In this document: one piece after another, positions 16,759-30,061 of the stretch | Position numbering within the stretch: position 1 is the first letter of the stretch | Layout of the letters: every line of letters starts with the position of its first letter | Assembly (NCBI RefSeq): GCF_902859645.1 | Contig: NZ_CADIJR010000061.1 | Span: 1-34,030, forward strand | From: Achromobacter insuavis | GTDB taxonomy: Bacteria > Pseudomonadota > Gammaproteobacteria > Burkholderiales > Burkholderiaceae_B | Length of the DNA stretch: 34,030 bases | Reading direction: 5' to 3' | Translations under genes and position numbers: made by a program | Notes under the pieces: generated by a model | Told to the model about the DNA's origin: nothing | What the model saw: only the letters and a program-made list of their open reading frames with translations | The model's database searches: none

Positions 16759-18300
16759 ATGCAACTCAATCCCTCCGAGATCAGCGAACTGCTCAAGAGC
16801 CGCATCGAGGGCCTGGGCGCTTCGGCTGATGTCCGTACTCAGGGCACCGTCGTGTCCGTGACCGACGGTATTACCCGCATCCACGGCTTGTCCGACGTGA
16901 TGCAGGGCGAAATGCTCGAATTCCCCAACAACGTCTTCGGTCTGGCGCTCAACCTCGAGCGTGATTCCGTCGGCGCCGTTATTCTCGGTGACTACACCGG
17001 CGTGTCCGAAGGCGACGCGGTCAAGACGACCGGCCGCATTCTGGAAGTCCCGGTCGGCCCCGAGCTGAAAGGCCGCGTGGTCAACACGCTGGGCGAGCCG
17101 ATCGACGGCAAGGGCCCCGTGAACGCCAAGGCCACCGACATCATCGAAAAAGTGGCTCCCGGCGTTATCGCCCGCCGCTCGGTGTCGCAGCCGCTGCAAA
17201 CCGGCATCAAGGCTATCGACTCGATGGTTCCCATCGGCCGTGGCCAGCGCGAACTGATCATTGGCGACCGCCAGACCGGCAAGACCGCCGTGGCCGTCGA
17301 CACCATCATCAGCCAGAAGGGCAAGGGCGTCACCTGCGTGTACGTCGCCATCGGCCAGAAGGCTTCGACGATCAACAACGTGGTGCGCAAGCTGGAAGAG
17401 CACGGCGCGATGGAATACACCATCGTCGTGGCCGCTTCGGCTTCGGACTCCGCCGCCATGCAGTACCTGGCCGCCTACGCCGGCTGCACGATGGGCGAAT
17501 ACTTCCGCGATCGCGGCGAAGACGCCCTGATCGTTTATGACGACCTGACCAAGCAAGCCTGGGCCTACCGCCAGGTCTCGCTGCTGCTGCGCCGTCCGCC
17601 GGGCCGCGAAGCCTACCCGGGCGACGTGTTCTACCTGCACTCGCGCCTGCTGGAACGCGCCGCCCGCGTGAACGAAGACTACGTCGAGAAGTTCACCGAT
17701 GGCGCCGTCAAGGGCAAGACCGGCTCGCTGACCGCGCTGCCGATCATCGAAACCCAGGCGGGCGACGTGTCGGCCTTCGTTCCGACCAACGTGATCTCGA
17801 TCACGGACGGCCAGATCTTCCTGGAAACCGACCTGTTCAACGCTGGTGTGCGTCCCGCCATCAACGCCGGTATCTCGGTGTCGCGCGTGGGCGGTGCCGC
17901 CCAGACCAAGGTCGTCAAGAAGCTGTCCGGCGGTATCCGTACCGACCTGGCGCAGTACCGTGAACTGGCCGCCTTCGCGCAGTTCGCCTCGGACCTGGAC
18001 GACGCCACCCGTCGCCAGCTCGAGCGCGGCAAGCGCGTGGTCGAACTGCTCAAGCAGCCGCAATACCAGCCGCTGCAGGTGTGGGAACTGGCCGTCACGC
18101 TGTACACGGTCAACAACGGCTACCTGGATGACGTGGACGTGGCCCAGGTGCTGTCGTTCGAAAAGGCGCTGAAGGACCAGCTCAAGGCCAAGCACGCGGC
18201 CCTGATCCAGCGCGTCGAAGACACCAAGGAACTGTCCAAGGATGACGAAAGCGAACTCGCCGCCGCCATCCAGGAATTCAAGAAGCACGGTGCTTTTTAA
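16759..18300 (+). CDS. atpA: F1Fo ATP synthase subunit alpha
   Basis: A 513-residue alpha subunit, the same length as in E. coli. It has the P-loop GDRQTGKT (169-176), which binds nucleotide without catalysis, and [10 protein letters not shown], which carries the arginine finger that completes the beta catalytic site. Residues 1-22 form the helix that binds delta. AGGAG lies 9 nt before ATG 16759. Codon use is biased to highly expressed genes. The gene is followed not directly by atpG but by a 99-bp spacer with a large palindrome. Confidence 0.98.
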   Translation: MQLNPSEISELLKSRIEGLGASADVRTQGTVVSVTDGITRIHGLSDVMQGEMLEFPNNVFGLALNLERDSVGAVILGDYTGVSEGDAVKTTGRILEVPVGPELKGRVVNTLGEPIDGKGPVNAKATDIIEKVAPGVIARRSVSQPLQTGIKAIDSMVPIGRGQRELIIGDRQTGKTAVAVDTIISQKGKGVTCVYVAIGQKASTINNVVRKLEEHGAMEYTIVVAASASDSAAMQYLAAYAGCTMGEYFRDRGEDALIVYDDLTKQAWAYRQVSLLLRRPPGREAYPGDVFYLHSRLLERAARVNEDYVEKFTDGAVKGKTGSLTALPIIETQAGDVSAFVPTNVISITDGQIFLETDLFNAGVRPAINAGISVSRVGGAAQTKVVKKLSGGIRTDLAQYRELAAFAQFASDLDDATRRQLERGKRVVELLKQPQYQPLQVWELAVTLYTVNNGYLDDVDVAQVLSFEKALKDQLKAKHAALIQRVEDTKELSKDDESELAAAIQEFKKHGAF

Positions 18301-18306
18301 GAAAGT

Positions 18307-18375
18307 GATGGGTTAGGCGTCAGCTGCGCCTCACCCATCCTTATCGGATGGTTGAGGCGCTAGCGCCAACCCATC
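18307..18375. repeat. 69-bp imperfect palindrome between atpA and atpG (REP-like pair)
   Basis: Two similar hairpin units face each other. Unit 1 (18307-18339) has arms GATGGGT/ACCCATC plus GGCG/CGCC with one mismatch between the two stems. Unit 2 (18347-18375) has GATGG/CCATC around the perfect palindrome GGCGCTAGCGCC (18356-18367). The units are also inverted copies of each other: GATGGGTT (18307-18314) pairs with AACCCATC (18368-18375), and CGCCTCACCCATCC with GGATGGTTGAGGCG with one mismatch. The whole can fold as two hairpins or one long stem. No T-run follows. GATGGGTT...AACCCATC palindromes are a recurrent intergenic repeat type in proteobacteria, from memory. Confidence 0.75.
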
Positions 18376-18399
18376 GGCCAGTCTTCACAGGAAAGCGCA

Positions 18400-20749
<2,350 letters not shown>

Positions 20750-20758
20750 GGAACCGAT

Positions 20759-21184
20759 ATGGCTACCCTGCATGTGGATGTCGTCAGCGCAGAGGAAGCG
20801 ATCTTCTCCGGTGAGGCGAAGTTCGTGGTGCTGCCTGGCGAAGCGGGTGAACTGGGCATTCTGCCCGGCCACACCCCGCTGATTTCGCGCATACGCCCCG
20901 GGACGGTCAAGATCGTTCGTGCCGACCAAGGCGAGGAAAACATCTTCGTCGCCGGGGGCATTCTGGAAGTGCAGCCGGGCAGCGTGACGGTCCTGGCCGA
21001 CACCGCCATCCGTGCCGCCGACCTGGACGAAGCCCGTGCCCTGGAAGCGCGCAAGCGCGCCGAAGAGGCCCTGGCCAACGCCAAGGACAAGGCCGACATC
21101 GCGGTTGTCGAAGCCGAGCTGGCGATGCTGGCGGCGCAAGCCGTCGCCGCGCGCAAGCTGCGTCAAGGCGGTCGTTCGCACTAA
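20759..21184 (+). CDS. atpC: F1Fo ATP synthase subunit epsilon
   Basis: A 141-residue epsilon subunit with the N-terminal beta-sandwich ([40 protein letters not shown]) and a C-terminal helical hairpin rich in Ala, Glu and Lys (about residues 85-135) that can inhibit hydrolysis. The start ATG 20759 has AAGGA about 7 nt upstream. It is the last gene of the operon and is followed by two hairpins, the second a strong terminator. Confidence 0.97.
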   Translation: MATLHVDVVSAEEAIFSGEAKFVVLPGEAGELGILPGHTPLISRIRPGTVKIVRADQGEENIFVAGGILEVQPGSVTVLADTAIRAADLDEARALEARKRAEEALANAKDKADIAVVEAELAMLAAQAVAARKLRQGGRSH

Positions 21185-21200
21185 GCGGCGATACGACCCG

Positions 21201-21248
21201 CCGGGGTTCGCCCCGGACTCGAAAAAAGCGGCCCTGGGCCGCTTTTTT
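21201..21248 (+). terminator. atp operon terminator, with a TTCG-capped hairpin ahead of it
   Basis: CCGGGG-TTCG-CCCCGG (21201-21216) is a very stable tetraloop hairpin. It is followed by AAAAAAGCGGCC (21222-21233), loop CTG, GGCCGCTTTTTT (21237-21248), a perfect 12-bp stem with a T-run. Because of the A/T symmetry the second hairpin can work in both directions. Confidence 0.95.
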
Positions 21249-21384
21249 CATGCCCGCCGTTCGCGCTCGTTCGGCGGCGCCTTCCCTCGGTCGACCGCAG
21301 TCCCGCTTGCGCTCACTACGAATGGCCGGGTGTGTTCTGCAACGGTAGCCTGCAATCTTTGGAACGCAAGCCGGGAGGAACTGC

Positions 21385-22170
21385 ATGCGAGACACCATGG
21401 ATTGCGGGGTGCTGCTCACCCCTGGCCACGAAATCGCCATGGGCCATTGGGTCGCCCGCGACCAGCCCAGGCTGGCGCGGGTGCGCCTGCACCTGGTGCC
21501 GCTGCGAACGCCGGGCACAGGCCCCGACGTCCATGCGCTCGCCGGGCTGGCCGTCGCCCTGCGGCGCTACGATCACTGCATCCTGCCGGTCGCGCCGGCC
21601 TCGCTGGCCTGGACCCGCCTGTCGCTGCAGCAGGCCGCAGGCGAGCTCGCGACGCCCATCCTGCTGTTGGTGCACGACATGACCGCGCCCGCCATCGAGG
21701 ATCTGCTGCGGCTGGGCGCCTCGGACTTCCTGGCCGCGCCGTATTGCCTCGAAAGCCTGCGCGTGCGGTTGGGGCGGCTGGCGCGGCGTGCGCCCCTGTT
21801 GGCCGAAGGGTTGCGGGAACCCGAGACGGCCTATGCGGCGGGCGGCGCGCGGCCGGCTGGCCAGCCGTGCACCCGGCCGCAGGTGCCGCGGCAGGTGTTG
21901 CAGCAGGGGTTGGCCGGGTTGCGCTACCAGCCCGGCCGCGACACGCAGGAGGCCTTCCGGCAGGCCAAGGCGCGGGTGGTCGATGGATTCGAGTCCGACT
22001 ACATCCGGCTGGCGCTGTCGCGCCATCATGGCAACGTGGCGCGCGCCGCGCGCGCCTCCAGCAAGCATCGGCGGGCGTTCTGGGCGCTGATGCGCAAGCA
22101 CGGCATCGATGCCGCGCCGTACCGGCGCCAGGCCGCGATGCACGCCGACAGCGCGAGCGGCGCCGGCTGA
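21385..22170 (+). CDS. Orphan regulator: degenerate receiver domain plus Fis-type helix-turn-helix
   Basis: A 261-residue protein I do not recognise by name. Residues about 55-137 look like the second half of a response-regulator receiver domain: ATPILLLVHDMTAPAIEDLL then LRLGASDFLAAPYCLESLRVRL. The conserved lysine before the proline is replaced by alanine (AAPY in place of KP), and no aspartate sits at the usual phosphorylation position, so phosphorelay control is unlikely. Residues about 203-241 form a Fis/NtrC-type helix-turn-helix (YIRLALSRHHGNVARAAR, then RRAFWALMRKHGI). The AAA+ domain of NtrC proteins is missing; only a 60-residue linker joins the two parts. ATG 21385 has GGGAGGAA upstream. 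It sits between atpC and hemE, which are near-adjacent in several other betaproteobacteria, so it may be an insertion there. The stem CGTTTGC/GCAAACG (22179-22198) lies 8 bp after the stop. Confidence 0.7.
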   Translation: MRDTMDCGVLLTPGHEIAMGHWVARDQPRLARVRLHLVPLRTPGTGPDVHALAGLAVALRRYDHCILPVAPASLAWTRLSLQQAAGELATPILLLVHDMTAPAIEDLLRLGASDFLAAPYCLESLRVRLGRLARRAPLLAEGLREPETAYAAGGARPAGQPCTRPQVPRQVLQQGLAGLRYQPGRDTQEAFRQAKARVVDGFESDYIRLALSRHHGNVARAARASSKHRRAFWALMRKHGIDAAPYRRQAAMHADSASGAG

Positions 22171-22270
22171 AGCCCCGTCGTTTGCGCGCCGGCAAACGCC
22201 GGGCGCGCCGCCGCCATGCCCTGTCAGCTTGGGGCAGTAAAATCACGGCTTCCGATCATCGAGGATAGTC

Positions 22271-23344
22271 GTGTCTGCTTCCGTCTTGAAGAACGATGTG
22301 TTCTTGCGCGCACTGCTGCGCGAGCCCGTGCCCTACACCCCGATCTGGCTGATGCGCCAGGCGGGCCGCTACCTGCCCGAGTACCGCCAGACGCGGGCGC
22401 GGGCCGGTTCCTTCATGGGCCTGGCTCAGAACCCGGACTACGCCTCGGAAGTCACGCTGCAGCCGCTGGAGCGTTTCGACCTGGACGCGGCCATCCTGTT
22501 CTCGGACATCCTGACCGTGCCGCACGCCATGGGCCTGGGCCTGGACTTCGCCGAAGGCGAGGGCCCGCGCTTCGCCCGTCCGGTGCGCACCGAGGAAGAC
22601 GTGGCGCGCCTGGCCGTGCCCGACATGGACAAGCTGCGCTACGTATTCGACGCCGTCAGCACCATCCGCCGCGACCTGGACGGCAAGGTGCCGCTGATCG
22701 GCTTTGCCGGCAGCCCCTGGACCATCGCCTGCTACATGGTCGAAGGGCAGGGCAGCGACGACTACCGCCTGATCAAGACCATGCTGTATGCGCGGCCCGA
22801 CCTGCTGCATCGCATCCTGGAAATCAACGCCGAGGCGACGCTGCAGTACCTGAACGCGCAGATCGCCGCGGGCGCGCAGGCCGTGATGCTGTTCGACAGC
22901 TGGGGCGGCGTGCTGGCCGACGGCCTGTTCCAGCAATTCTCGCTGGCCTATACCCGCAAGGTGGTGGCCGGCCTGACCCGCGAACACGAAGGCCGCCGCG
23001 TGCCGGCCATCGTCTTCACCAAGGGCGGCGGCCAGTGGCTCGAAGACATCGCCGCCTGCGGCTGCGATGCCGTCGGCCTGGACTGGACGGTCGACCTGGC
23101 CGCGGCGCGGCGCCGCACCGGCGACTCGGTCGCGTTCCAGGGCAACCTCGATCCCATGGCGCTGTTCGGCGGCGCCGACGCCATCCGCGCCGAGGCGCGT
23201 CGCGTGCTCGACGCGTTCGGCCCGGTGGGCAAGGGCGGCCATGTCTTCAACCTGGGGCATGGCATTTCGCGCTTCACGCCGCCCGAAGCGGTAGCCGAAT
23301 TGGTCGACGAAGTCCACCGTCACAGCCGTTCGCTCAGAGGGTAA
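22271..23344 (+). CDS. hemE: Uroporphyrinogen decarboxylase
   Basis: A 357-residue enzyme of heme biosynthesis that removes the four acetate carboxyl groups of uroporphyrinogen III to give coproporphyrinogen III in the cytoplasm. The signature [14 protein letters not shown] (about 26-39) carries the active-site arginines, [12 protein letters not shown] holds the conserved aspartate, and [16 protein letters not shown] and the final FNLGHGI are also conserved. GTG 22271 is the start, with AGGA 7 nt upstream and family-like length (E. coli 354). A -10-like TAAAAT lies at 22238-22243 without a clear -35. A short hairpin CGGCCC/GGGCCG (23359-23373) lies after the stop. Confidence 0.97.
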   Translation: MSASVLKNDVFLRALLREPVPYTPIWLMRQAGRYLPEYRQTRARAGSFMGLAQNPDYASEVTLQPLERFDLDAAILFSDILTVPHAMGLGLDFAEGEGPRFARPVRTEEDVARLAVPDMDKLRYVFDAVSTIRRDLDGKVPLIGFAGSPWTIACYMVEGQGSDDYRLIKTMLYARPDLLHRILEINAEATLQYLNAQIAAGAQAVMLFDSWGGVLADGLFQQFSLAYTRKVVAGLTREHEGRRVPAIVFTKGGGQWLEDIAACGCDAVGLDWTVDLAAARRRTGDSVAFQGNLDPMALFGGADAIRAEARRVLDAFGPVGKGGHVFNLGHGISRFTPPEAVAELVDEVHRHSRSLRG

Positions 23345-23717
23345 GTGAGTGAACGCTTCGGCCCGCAGGGCCGGGTATTGAGGGCCCCCAAGCGCAGTTG
23401 TGCACAGCAAGATTGCGCTCGGGGAAAACCCTTTAGAAGCTAGTTTACAATCTTGAAAGTTTGCTTAAGTCGATGTTTTTAATGGAATAAAATAGGTTTT
23501 CAACAGGGTTGCAAGAGTTGATGCAATCTTGCCTTATTCCAATTTCTAACGTTGCTCTCGCCTTTTCCCCAAAGTTATCCACAGGTAGGGGCTGGAGTCC
23601 CGGCAGGGATTGCGGCGACAATCCTTCCTCGCCCGGGCGCCGGCCCGGTCCACGCCTCCAGGCACCGTCATCGCGCCCGTTTCGGGCCCGTTCCGTTCAT
23701 GTTCCGTTCCGTTCTCC
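23345..23717. promoter_or_regulatory. AT-rich spacer with DnaA box(es) upstream of priA
   Basis: This 373-bp gene-free spacer is 61% A+T between 23401 and 23580 (109 of 180, counted by eye), against about two-thirds G+C around it. It contains the consensus DnaA box TTATCCACA (23575-23583) and two one-mismatch boxes, TTGTGCACA (23398-23406) and TTTTCAACA (23497-23505). GCAAGATTGC (23407-23416) and GCAATCTTGC (23523-23532) are exact inverted copies, with a third CAATCTTG at 23448-23455. GGGGAAAA (23421-23428) and TTTTCCCC (23563-23570) are also inverted copies. A possible promoter is TTAAGT (23465-23470) with TAAAAT (23488-23493). The 3' end repeats GTTCCGTT just before priA. Confidence 0.65.
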
Positions 23718-25823
<2,106 letters not shown>

Positions 25824-25878
25824 CACGCACCGCGCGTCCGTCCGATTACTCTATGTCGTTCCCCTTTCCCCGAATCCC

Positions 25879-27942
25879 ATGTCCGCACACGAACCCATCG
25901 GCCACGGCCTGAACCCCGCGCAGAAAGAGGCGGTGCTGTACCTGGACGGCCCCTGCCTGGTGCTGGCCGGCGCCGGCAGCGGCAAGACGCGCGTCATCAC
26001 GCAGAAGATCGCGTACCTGCTGCGCGAGTGCGGCTACATGGGCCGCAACGTGGTGGCGCTGACCTTCACCAACAAGGCCGCGCGCGAGATGGACGAGCGC
26101 GTCAAGACGCTGGTGGACCGCAAGCTGGGCAAGGGCCTGACCATCAGCACCTTCCACTCGCTGGGCGTGAAGCTTTTGCGCGAAGAGGCCCGCAACGCCG
26201 GCCTCAAGCCGACGTTCTCGATCCTCGACGCCGATGACGCCATGGCGATCATCCAGGAACTGCTGGCCACCACCGACAAGGGCCGCCTGCGCCACGTGCA
26301 GGGCATCATCTCGCTGTGGAAGAACGCGCAGATGGAACCCGACGACGCCGCGCGCGAGGCCATCACGCCGGGCGACGTCGAGGCCGCCAACGTCTACCGC
26401 AGCTACGCCGCCACGCTGGCCGCCTACCAGGCGGTGGACTTCGACGACCTGATCCGCATTCCGGCGCTGCTGCTGGCCAACAACGAAGAGGTGCGCACCC
26501 GCTGGCAGAACCGCGTGCGCTACCTGCTGGTCGACGAATACCAGGACACCAACGTCTGCCAGTACCGCCTGGTGCAGCTGCTGACCGGCCCGCGCGCCAT
26601 GTTCACGGCGGTGGGCGACGACGACCAGGCCATCTACGCCTGGCGCGGCGCGACCATCGAGAACCTGGCCAAACTCACCACCGACTATCCCAACCTCAAG
26701 CTCATCAAGCTGGAGCAGAACTACCGCTCGGTGCAGCGCATCCTGGCCGCGGCCAACCAGGTGATCGAGAAGAACCCCAAGCTGTTCGACAAGAAGCTGT
26801 GGTCGGACCTGGGCGTGGGCGAGCCGATCCTGGTGTCGCCGATGGACGGCGAGGAGCACGAGGCCGAGTCCATCGCCATGAAGGTCTCGGCCGCGCGCTT
26901 CGAGCGCCAGGCGCAGTGGAAGGACTTCGCCATCCTGTATCGCGGCAATCACCAGGCGCGCATTCTGGAGCAGGCGCTGCGCAATCTGAAGATCCCGTAC
27001 ACGATCTCGGGCGGCCAGAGCTTTTTCGACAAGGCCGAGGTGCGCGACATCCTGGCCTACCTGCGGCTGCTGGCCAACGACGAGGACGACCCCGCGTTCA
27101 TCCGCGCCGCCACCACGCCCAAGCGCGGCATCGGCCAGGCTACCTTGCAGACGCTGGGCCAGTACGCGGCCAGCCGCGAGCTGTCGCTGCTGGCCGCGGT
27201 CGACGAGACCGGGCTGGAGAGCCTGCTGGCGCCGCGGCAGCTGGAACCGCTGCGCACCTTTACCGAATTCATCCGCCGCATGCAGTGGCGCGCCGGCCGC
27301 GGCGCCGCGTCGGCCAAGGACGCCGCGCCGGCCGAGCCCGCCGGCGTGATCCTGGACGACCTGGTGCAGGCGATCCAGTACGAACGCCACCTGTTCGAGC
27401 TGTTCGAGGAACGCCCGGCGCAGACCCGCTGGCAGAACGTGCTGGAACTGACCGGCTGGCTCAAGCGCAAGGCCGAAGAGGACAACATGACCCTGTTCGA
27501 GCTGGTGCAGCACGTGGCGCTGGTGACCATGCTCGAACGCGGCGAGGAAGAGGAGCTGGACGCGGTCAAGATGTCGACGCTGCACGCCTCCAAGGGGCTG
27601 GAGTATCCGCACGTGTACCTGGCCGGGGTCGAGGAAGGCCTGTTGCCGCACCTGGGCAAGGACGACGAGGATGGCGATCCGGCGCGCGCCGCCGAGAACC
27701 TGGCCACCCGCATCCAGGAAGAGCGGCGGCTGATGTACGTCGGCATCACCCGCGCGCAGCGCACCCTGAACCTGAGCTGGTGCAAGCGCCGCCGCCGGGC
27801 GCGCGAGGACCTGGTGCGCGAGCCGTCGCGCTTCATCGAGGAAATGGGGCTGGACGATCCGACCATCAAGGAAGACGAGACCACCGCCGCCATGAATCCC
27901 AAGGAACGCATGGCCATGCTCAAGGCCTTGCTGAAGAAGTGA
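25879..27942 (+). CDS. rep: Rep-type ATP-dependent DNA helicase (UvrD/Rep family)
   Basis: A 687-residue superfamily 1A helicase. It resembles Rep more than UvrD: the opening GLNPAQKEAVLYLDGPCLVL, AGAGSGKTRVITQKIAYLLR (Walker A 31-37), ALTFTNKAAREM and ISTFHSLGVKLL. Motif II is LLVDEYQDTN, motif III VGDDDQAIYAWRGA, motif V HASKGLEYPHVYLAG and motif VI RRLMYVGITRAQ. Rep clears proteins ahead of the fork and works in PriC-dependent restart. It lies 55 bp after priA on the same strand, so co-transcription is likely. As with priA, no ribosome site is visible before ATG 25879. Confidence 0.93.
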   Translation: MSAHEPIGHGLNPAQKEAVLYLDGPCLVLAGAGSGKTRVITQKIAYLLRECGYMGRNVVALTFTNKAAREMDERVKTLVDRKLGKGLTISTFHSLGVKLLREEARNAGLKPTFSILDADDAMAIIQELLATTDKGRLRHVQGIISLWKNAQMEPDDAAREAITPGDVEAANVYRSYAATLAAYQAVDFDDLIRIPALLLANNEEVRTRWQNRVRYLLVDEYQDTNVCQYRLVQLLTGPRAMFTAVGDDDQAIYAWRGATIENLAKLTTDYPNLKLIKLEQNYRSVQRILAAANQVIEKNPKLFDKKLWSDLGVGEPILVSPMDGEEHEAESIAMKVSAARFERQAQWKDFAILYRGNHQARILEQALRNLKIPYTISGGQSFFDKAEVRDILAYLRLLANDEDDPAFIRAATTPKRGIGQATLQTLGQYAASRELSLLAAVDETGLESLLAPRQLEPLRTFTEFIRRMQWRAGRGAASAKDAAPAEPAGVILDDLVQAIQYERHLFELFEERPAQTRWQNVLELTGWLKRKAEEDNMTLFELVQHVALVTMLERGEEEELDAVKMSTLHASKGLEYPHVYLAGVEEGLLPHLGKDDEDGDPARAAENLATRIQEERRLMYVGITRAQRTLNLSWCKRRRRAREDLVREPSRFIEEMGLDDPTIKEDETTAAMNPKERMAMLKALLKK

Positions 27943-28001
27943 CGCCGCAATAAATTACAAGACCGGGAGGCGCGTCCAGGCTATACCTGCCGCTTTGCAC
28001 C

Positions 28002-28841
28002 ATGGCGTTACCGATGAAGGATGACTTGCGTTATCAACCGGTGCCCGGGACGCCGGGCCTGGTGCTGGGCGTGGCGCGGCTGGTCGAGTTCCAGTTCGAC
28101 CGGCACTACCACGTCGACTACCACATCGGCCTGGTGACCCAGGGCGTGCAGCGCCAGACCTTCCGCGGCCGCAGCACCCTGCTGGGGCCCGGGGGCATCG
28201 CCCTGATGCCGCCCGGCGAGGTCCATGACGGCGCCGGCGTGGCCGATTATGGCGAGTCCTACACCCTGAAGACCTTCCGCCTGTCGCCCGACCTGATGCG
28301 CGATTTCATCGCCGAGGTCTCGGGCGGCGCGCCGGACGAACGCTTCCTGGGCACGCTGATCGAGGAACCCGCGCTGGCGGCCCGCTTCATGGCGCTGCAC
28401 GCGTCCTGGATGGCGGACGCGGCCGCCGGGCCGCTGGCGCACGAGGCCGCCTCGCTCGCCCTGATGGGGGCGCTGTTCGCGCGCACCGGCGCGGTGACGC
28501 CGCAGGCGGTGCGCGGCGGCCTGGCGCTGGCGCACCAGCGGGCCGTGCTGGACTACTGCCAGGCCCATCTGGGCGACAAGATCGGTCTTGAAGACCTGGC
28601 GCGGCTGTGCGGCCTGAGCCGCTACCAGTTCCTGCGCCGCTTCGCGCTGTCGGTGGGGCTGACGCCGCACGCCTGGCTGACGCGGCTGCGCCTGGAACGG
28701 GCCTGCGGCGCGCTGGCGCGGGCGCGGGCTCCGATCGCGCAGGTCGCGGCCGACGTTGGCTTCTACGACCAGAGCCATTTCAACCGCGCTTTCCGCACCG
28801 CCTACGGCGTGCCGCCTTCGGCGTATCGGCGCGCGACCTGA
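28002..28841 (+). CDS. AraC-family transcriptional regulator with N-terminal cupin domain
   Basis: A 279-residue regulator. Residues about 20-100 form an AraC-type ligand-binding cupin (FDRHYHVDYHIGLVTQG, LLGPGGIALMPPGEVHDG). Residues about 180-277 form the double helix-turn-helix (IGLEDLARLCGLSRYQFLRR, then IAQVAADVGFYDQSHFNRAF and RTAYGVPPSAYRR). ATG 28002 and ATG 28014 are both possible; neither has a clear ribosome site. Relatives of this type often sit next to an amino acid exporter of the LysE/RhtB family, which is not present here. The neighbouring threonine aldolase-like gene converges on it with only 22 bp between the stops. The effector is unknown. Confidence 0.9.
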   Translation: MALPMKDDLRYQPVPGTPGLVLGVARLVEFQFDRHYHVDYHIGLVTQGVQRQTFRGRSTLLGPGGIALMPPGEVHDGAGVADYGESYTLKTFRLSPDLMRDFIAEVSGGAPDERFLGTLIEEPALAARFMALHASWMADAAAGPLAHEAASLALMGALFARTGAVTPQAVRGGLALAHQRAVLDYCQAHLGDKIGLEDLARLCGLSRYQFLRRFALSVGLTPHAWLTRLRLERACGALARARAPIAQVAADVGFYDQSHFNRAFRTAYGVPPSAYRRAT

Positions 28842-28863
28842 GCTCCGCGTCGCCTGAGCATTG

Positions 28864-29922
28864 CTATCGCGCCAGCGCCCGCAACGCCGCCAGGAAGTGG
28901 TCGACATCCTGCTCGCGCGTGTTGAACGACGTCACCAGCCGCGCCACGCCCGGGCCCCAGCGGTCGTGGTAGAAGCGGAAGCCCTGCGCCAGCAGGCCGG
29001 CGATGGCCGCCATGGGCAGCTGGCAGAACAGGATGTTGGCCTCGACCGGCCCCTGCAGGGTCACGCCGGGCAGGCCCGCCATGCCGGCCGCCAGCCGCGC
29101 CGCCATGGCGTTGGCTTGGCGCGCGTTGGCCAGCCACAGGTCGTCCGCCAGATAGGCTTCCATCTGCGCCGACAGCAGCCGCATCTTCGAGAACAGGTGG
29201 CCGCCGCGCTTGCGCCGGTAGGCCAGTTCGGTGGCGCGTCCGGGCTCGAACAGCACGATGGCCTCGGCGCCCAGCACGCCGTTCTTGGTGGCGCCGAACG
29301 ACAGCGCCGCGACGCCGGCCTTCCAGGTCATTTCCGCGGGCGTGCAGCCCAGGCTGACCAGGGCATTGGCAAAGCGCGCGCCATCCATGTGCAGGGGCAG
29401 CCCGGCATCGCGGCAGACGGCGCCGAGGGCCTGGATCTCGTCCAGCATGTACACGCTGCCGGTCTCGGTCGCCTGGGTGATGCTGACGCAGGCCGGCGGC
29501 ATCGAGTGCACGTCGCCGGCCTTGCGGCGCGCTTCCACCGCCAGCCGGGCGGGATCGAGCTTGGAGGCGGCGCCCTCGAGCAGCGTCAGGCGCGCGCCGC
29601 CGCTGTAGAACTGGGGGGCGCCGCATTCGTCGTTGGCGATGTGGCTGTGCGCGTGGCACAGCACGCTGCCCCACGGCGGCGTCAGCGCCGCCAGCGCCAG
29701 CGAATTGGCGGCGGTGCCGGTGGGCACCAGCAGCACGTCCACGTCGCGCTCGAAGATCTCGGCCAGGCGCCGTTCGACGCGCAGGGTGATGTCGTCGGCG
29801 CCATAGGCGGCAGCCTGTCCCTCATTGGCCCGCAGCAGCGCGGCCAGGATCTGCGGGCTGGCGCCGGCGGTGTTGTCGCTGGCGAAACCCAGCTGGGGCG
29901 AAAGGGAGGCGGGGGTGTCCAA
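28864..29922 (-). CDS. Low-specificity threonine aldolase-like PLP enzyme
   Basis: A 352-residue fold type I PLP enzyme of the threonine aldolase/beta-eliminating lyase family, which splits L-threonine or related beta-hydroxy amino acids to glycine and an aldehyde. [14 protein letters not shown] (13-26), [12 protein letters not shown] (67-78, phosphate binding), [11 protein letters not shown] (178-188, aspartate to the ring nitrogen) and SFGATKNG with the PLP lysine Lys213 are all present. TTG 29922 was chosen as start because GGAG lies 8 nt upstream. A longer frame to 30063 would add 47 unrelated residues and cover the promoter and first codon of the divergent gene. Whether its substrate is threonine, phenylserine or another beta-hydroxy amino acid is not readable. 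Confidence 0.87.
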   Translation of the reverse strand: MDTPASLSPQLGFASDNTAGASPQILAALLRANEGQAAAYGADDITLRVERRLAEIFERDVDVLLVPTGTAANSLALAALTPPWGSVLCHAHSHIANDECGAPQFYSGGARLTLLEGAASKLDPARLAVEARRKAGDVHSMPPACVSITQATETGSVYMLDEIQALGAVCRDAGLPLHMDGARFANALVSLGCTPAEMTWKAGVAALSFGATKNGVLGAEAIVLFEPGRATELAYRRKRGGHLFSKMRLLSAQMEAYLADDLWLANARQANAMAARLAAGMAGLPGVTLQGPVEANILFCQLPMAAIAGLLAQGFRFYHDRWGPGVARLVTSFNTREQDVDHFLAALRALAR

Positions 29923-29982
29923 AGGGCAGGCTCCGGGAAAGGCTGACAAGGTCCCACTATGCCCGCCGGCGCCGTCCCGGGC

Positions 29983-30042
29983 TTGTAGAAAATTGCGCCC
30001 CGCTCCTACACTGGGACGGACCCGGCGGCCCCGCGCCGGGTC
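29983..30042 (+). promoter_or_regulatory. Promoter and leader hairpin of the glutamine amidotransferase gene
   Basis: A -35 TTGTAG (29983-29988), 18-bp spacer and -10 TACACT (30007-30012) face the amidotransferase gene. Directly after them a 9-bp perfect stem GACCCGGCG/CGCCGGGTC (30019-30027, 30034-30042) with a 6-nt loop would form at the 5' end of the mRNA, just upstream of the AAGGAG ribosome site. A role in mRNA stability is the simplest reading. Confidence 0.6.
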
Positions 30043-30061
30043 GGTTTCCAAGGAGCGCATC

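Noticed and set aside
23345-23717. Calling this spacer the chromosomal origin oriC
   Set aside because: Gene direction does not switch across it, only one box is a perfect consensus match, and none of dnaA, dnaN, rpmH, gidA or parAB is present. It is kept as a DnaA-box region only.
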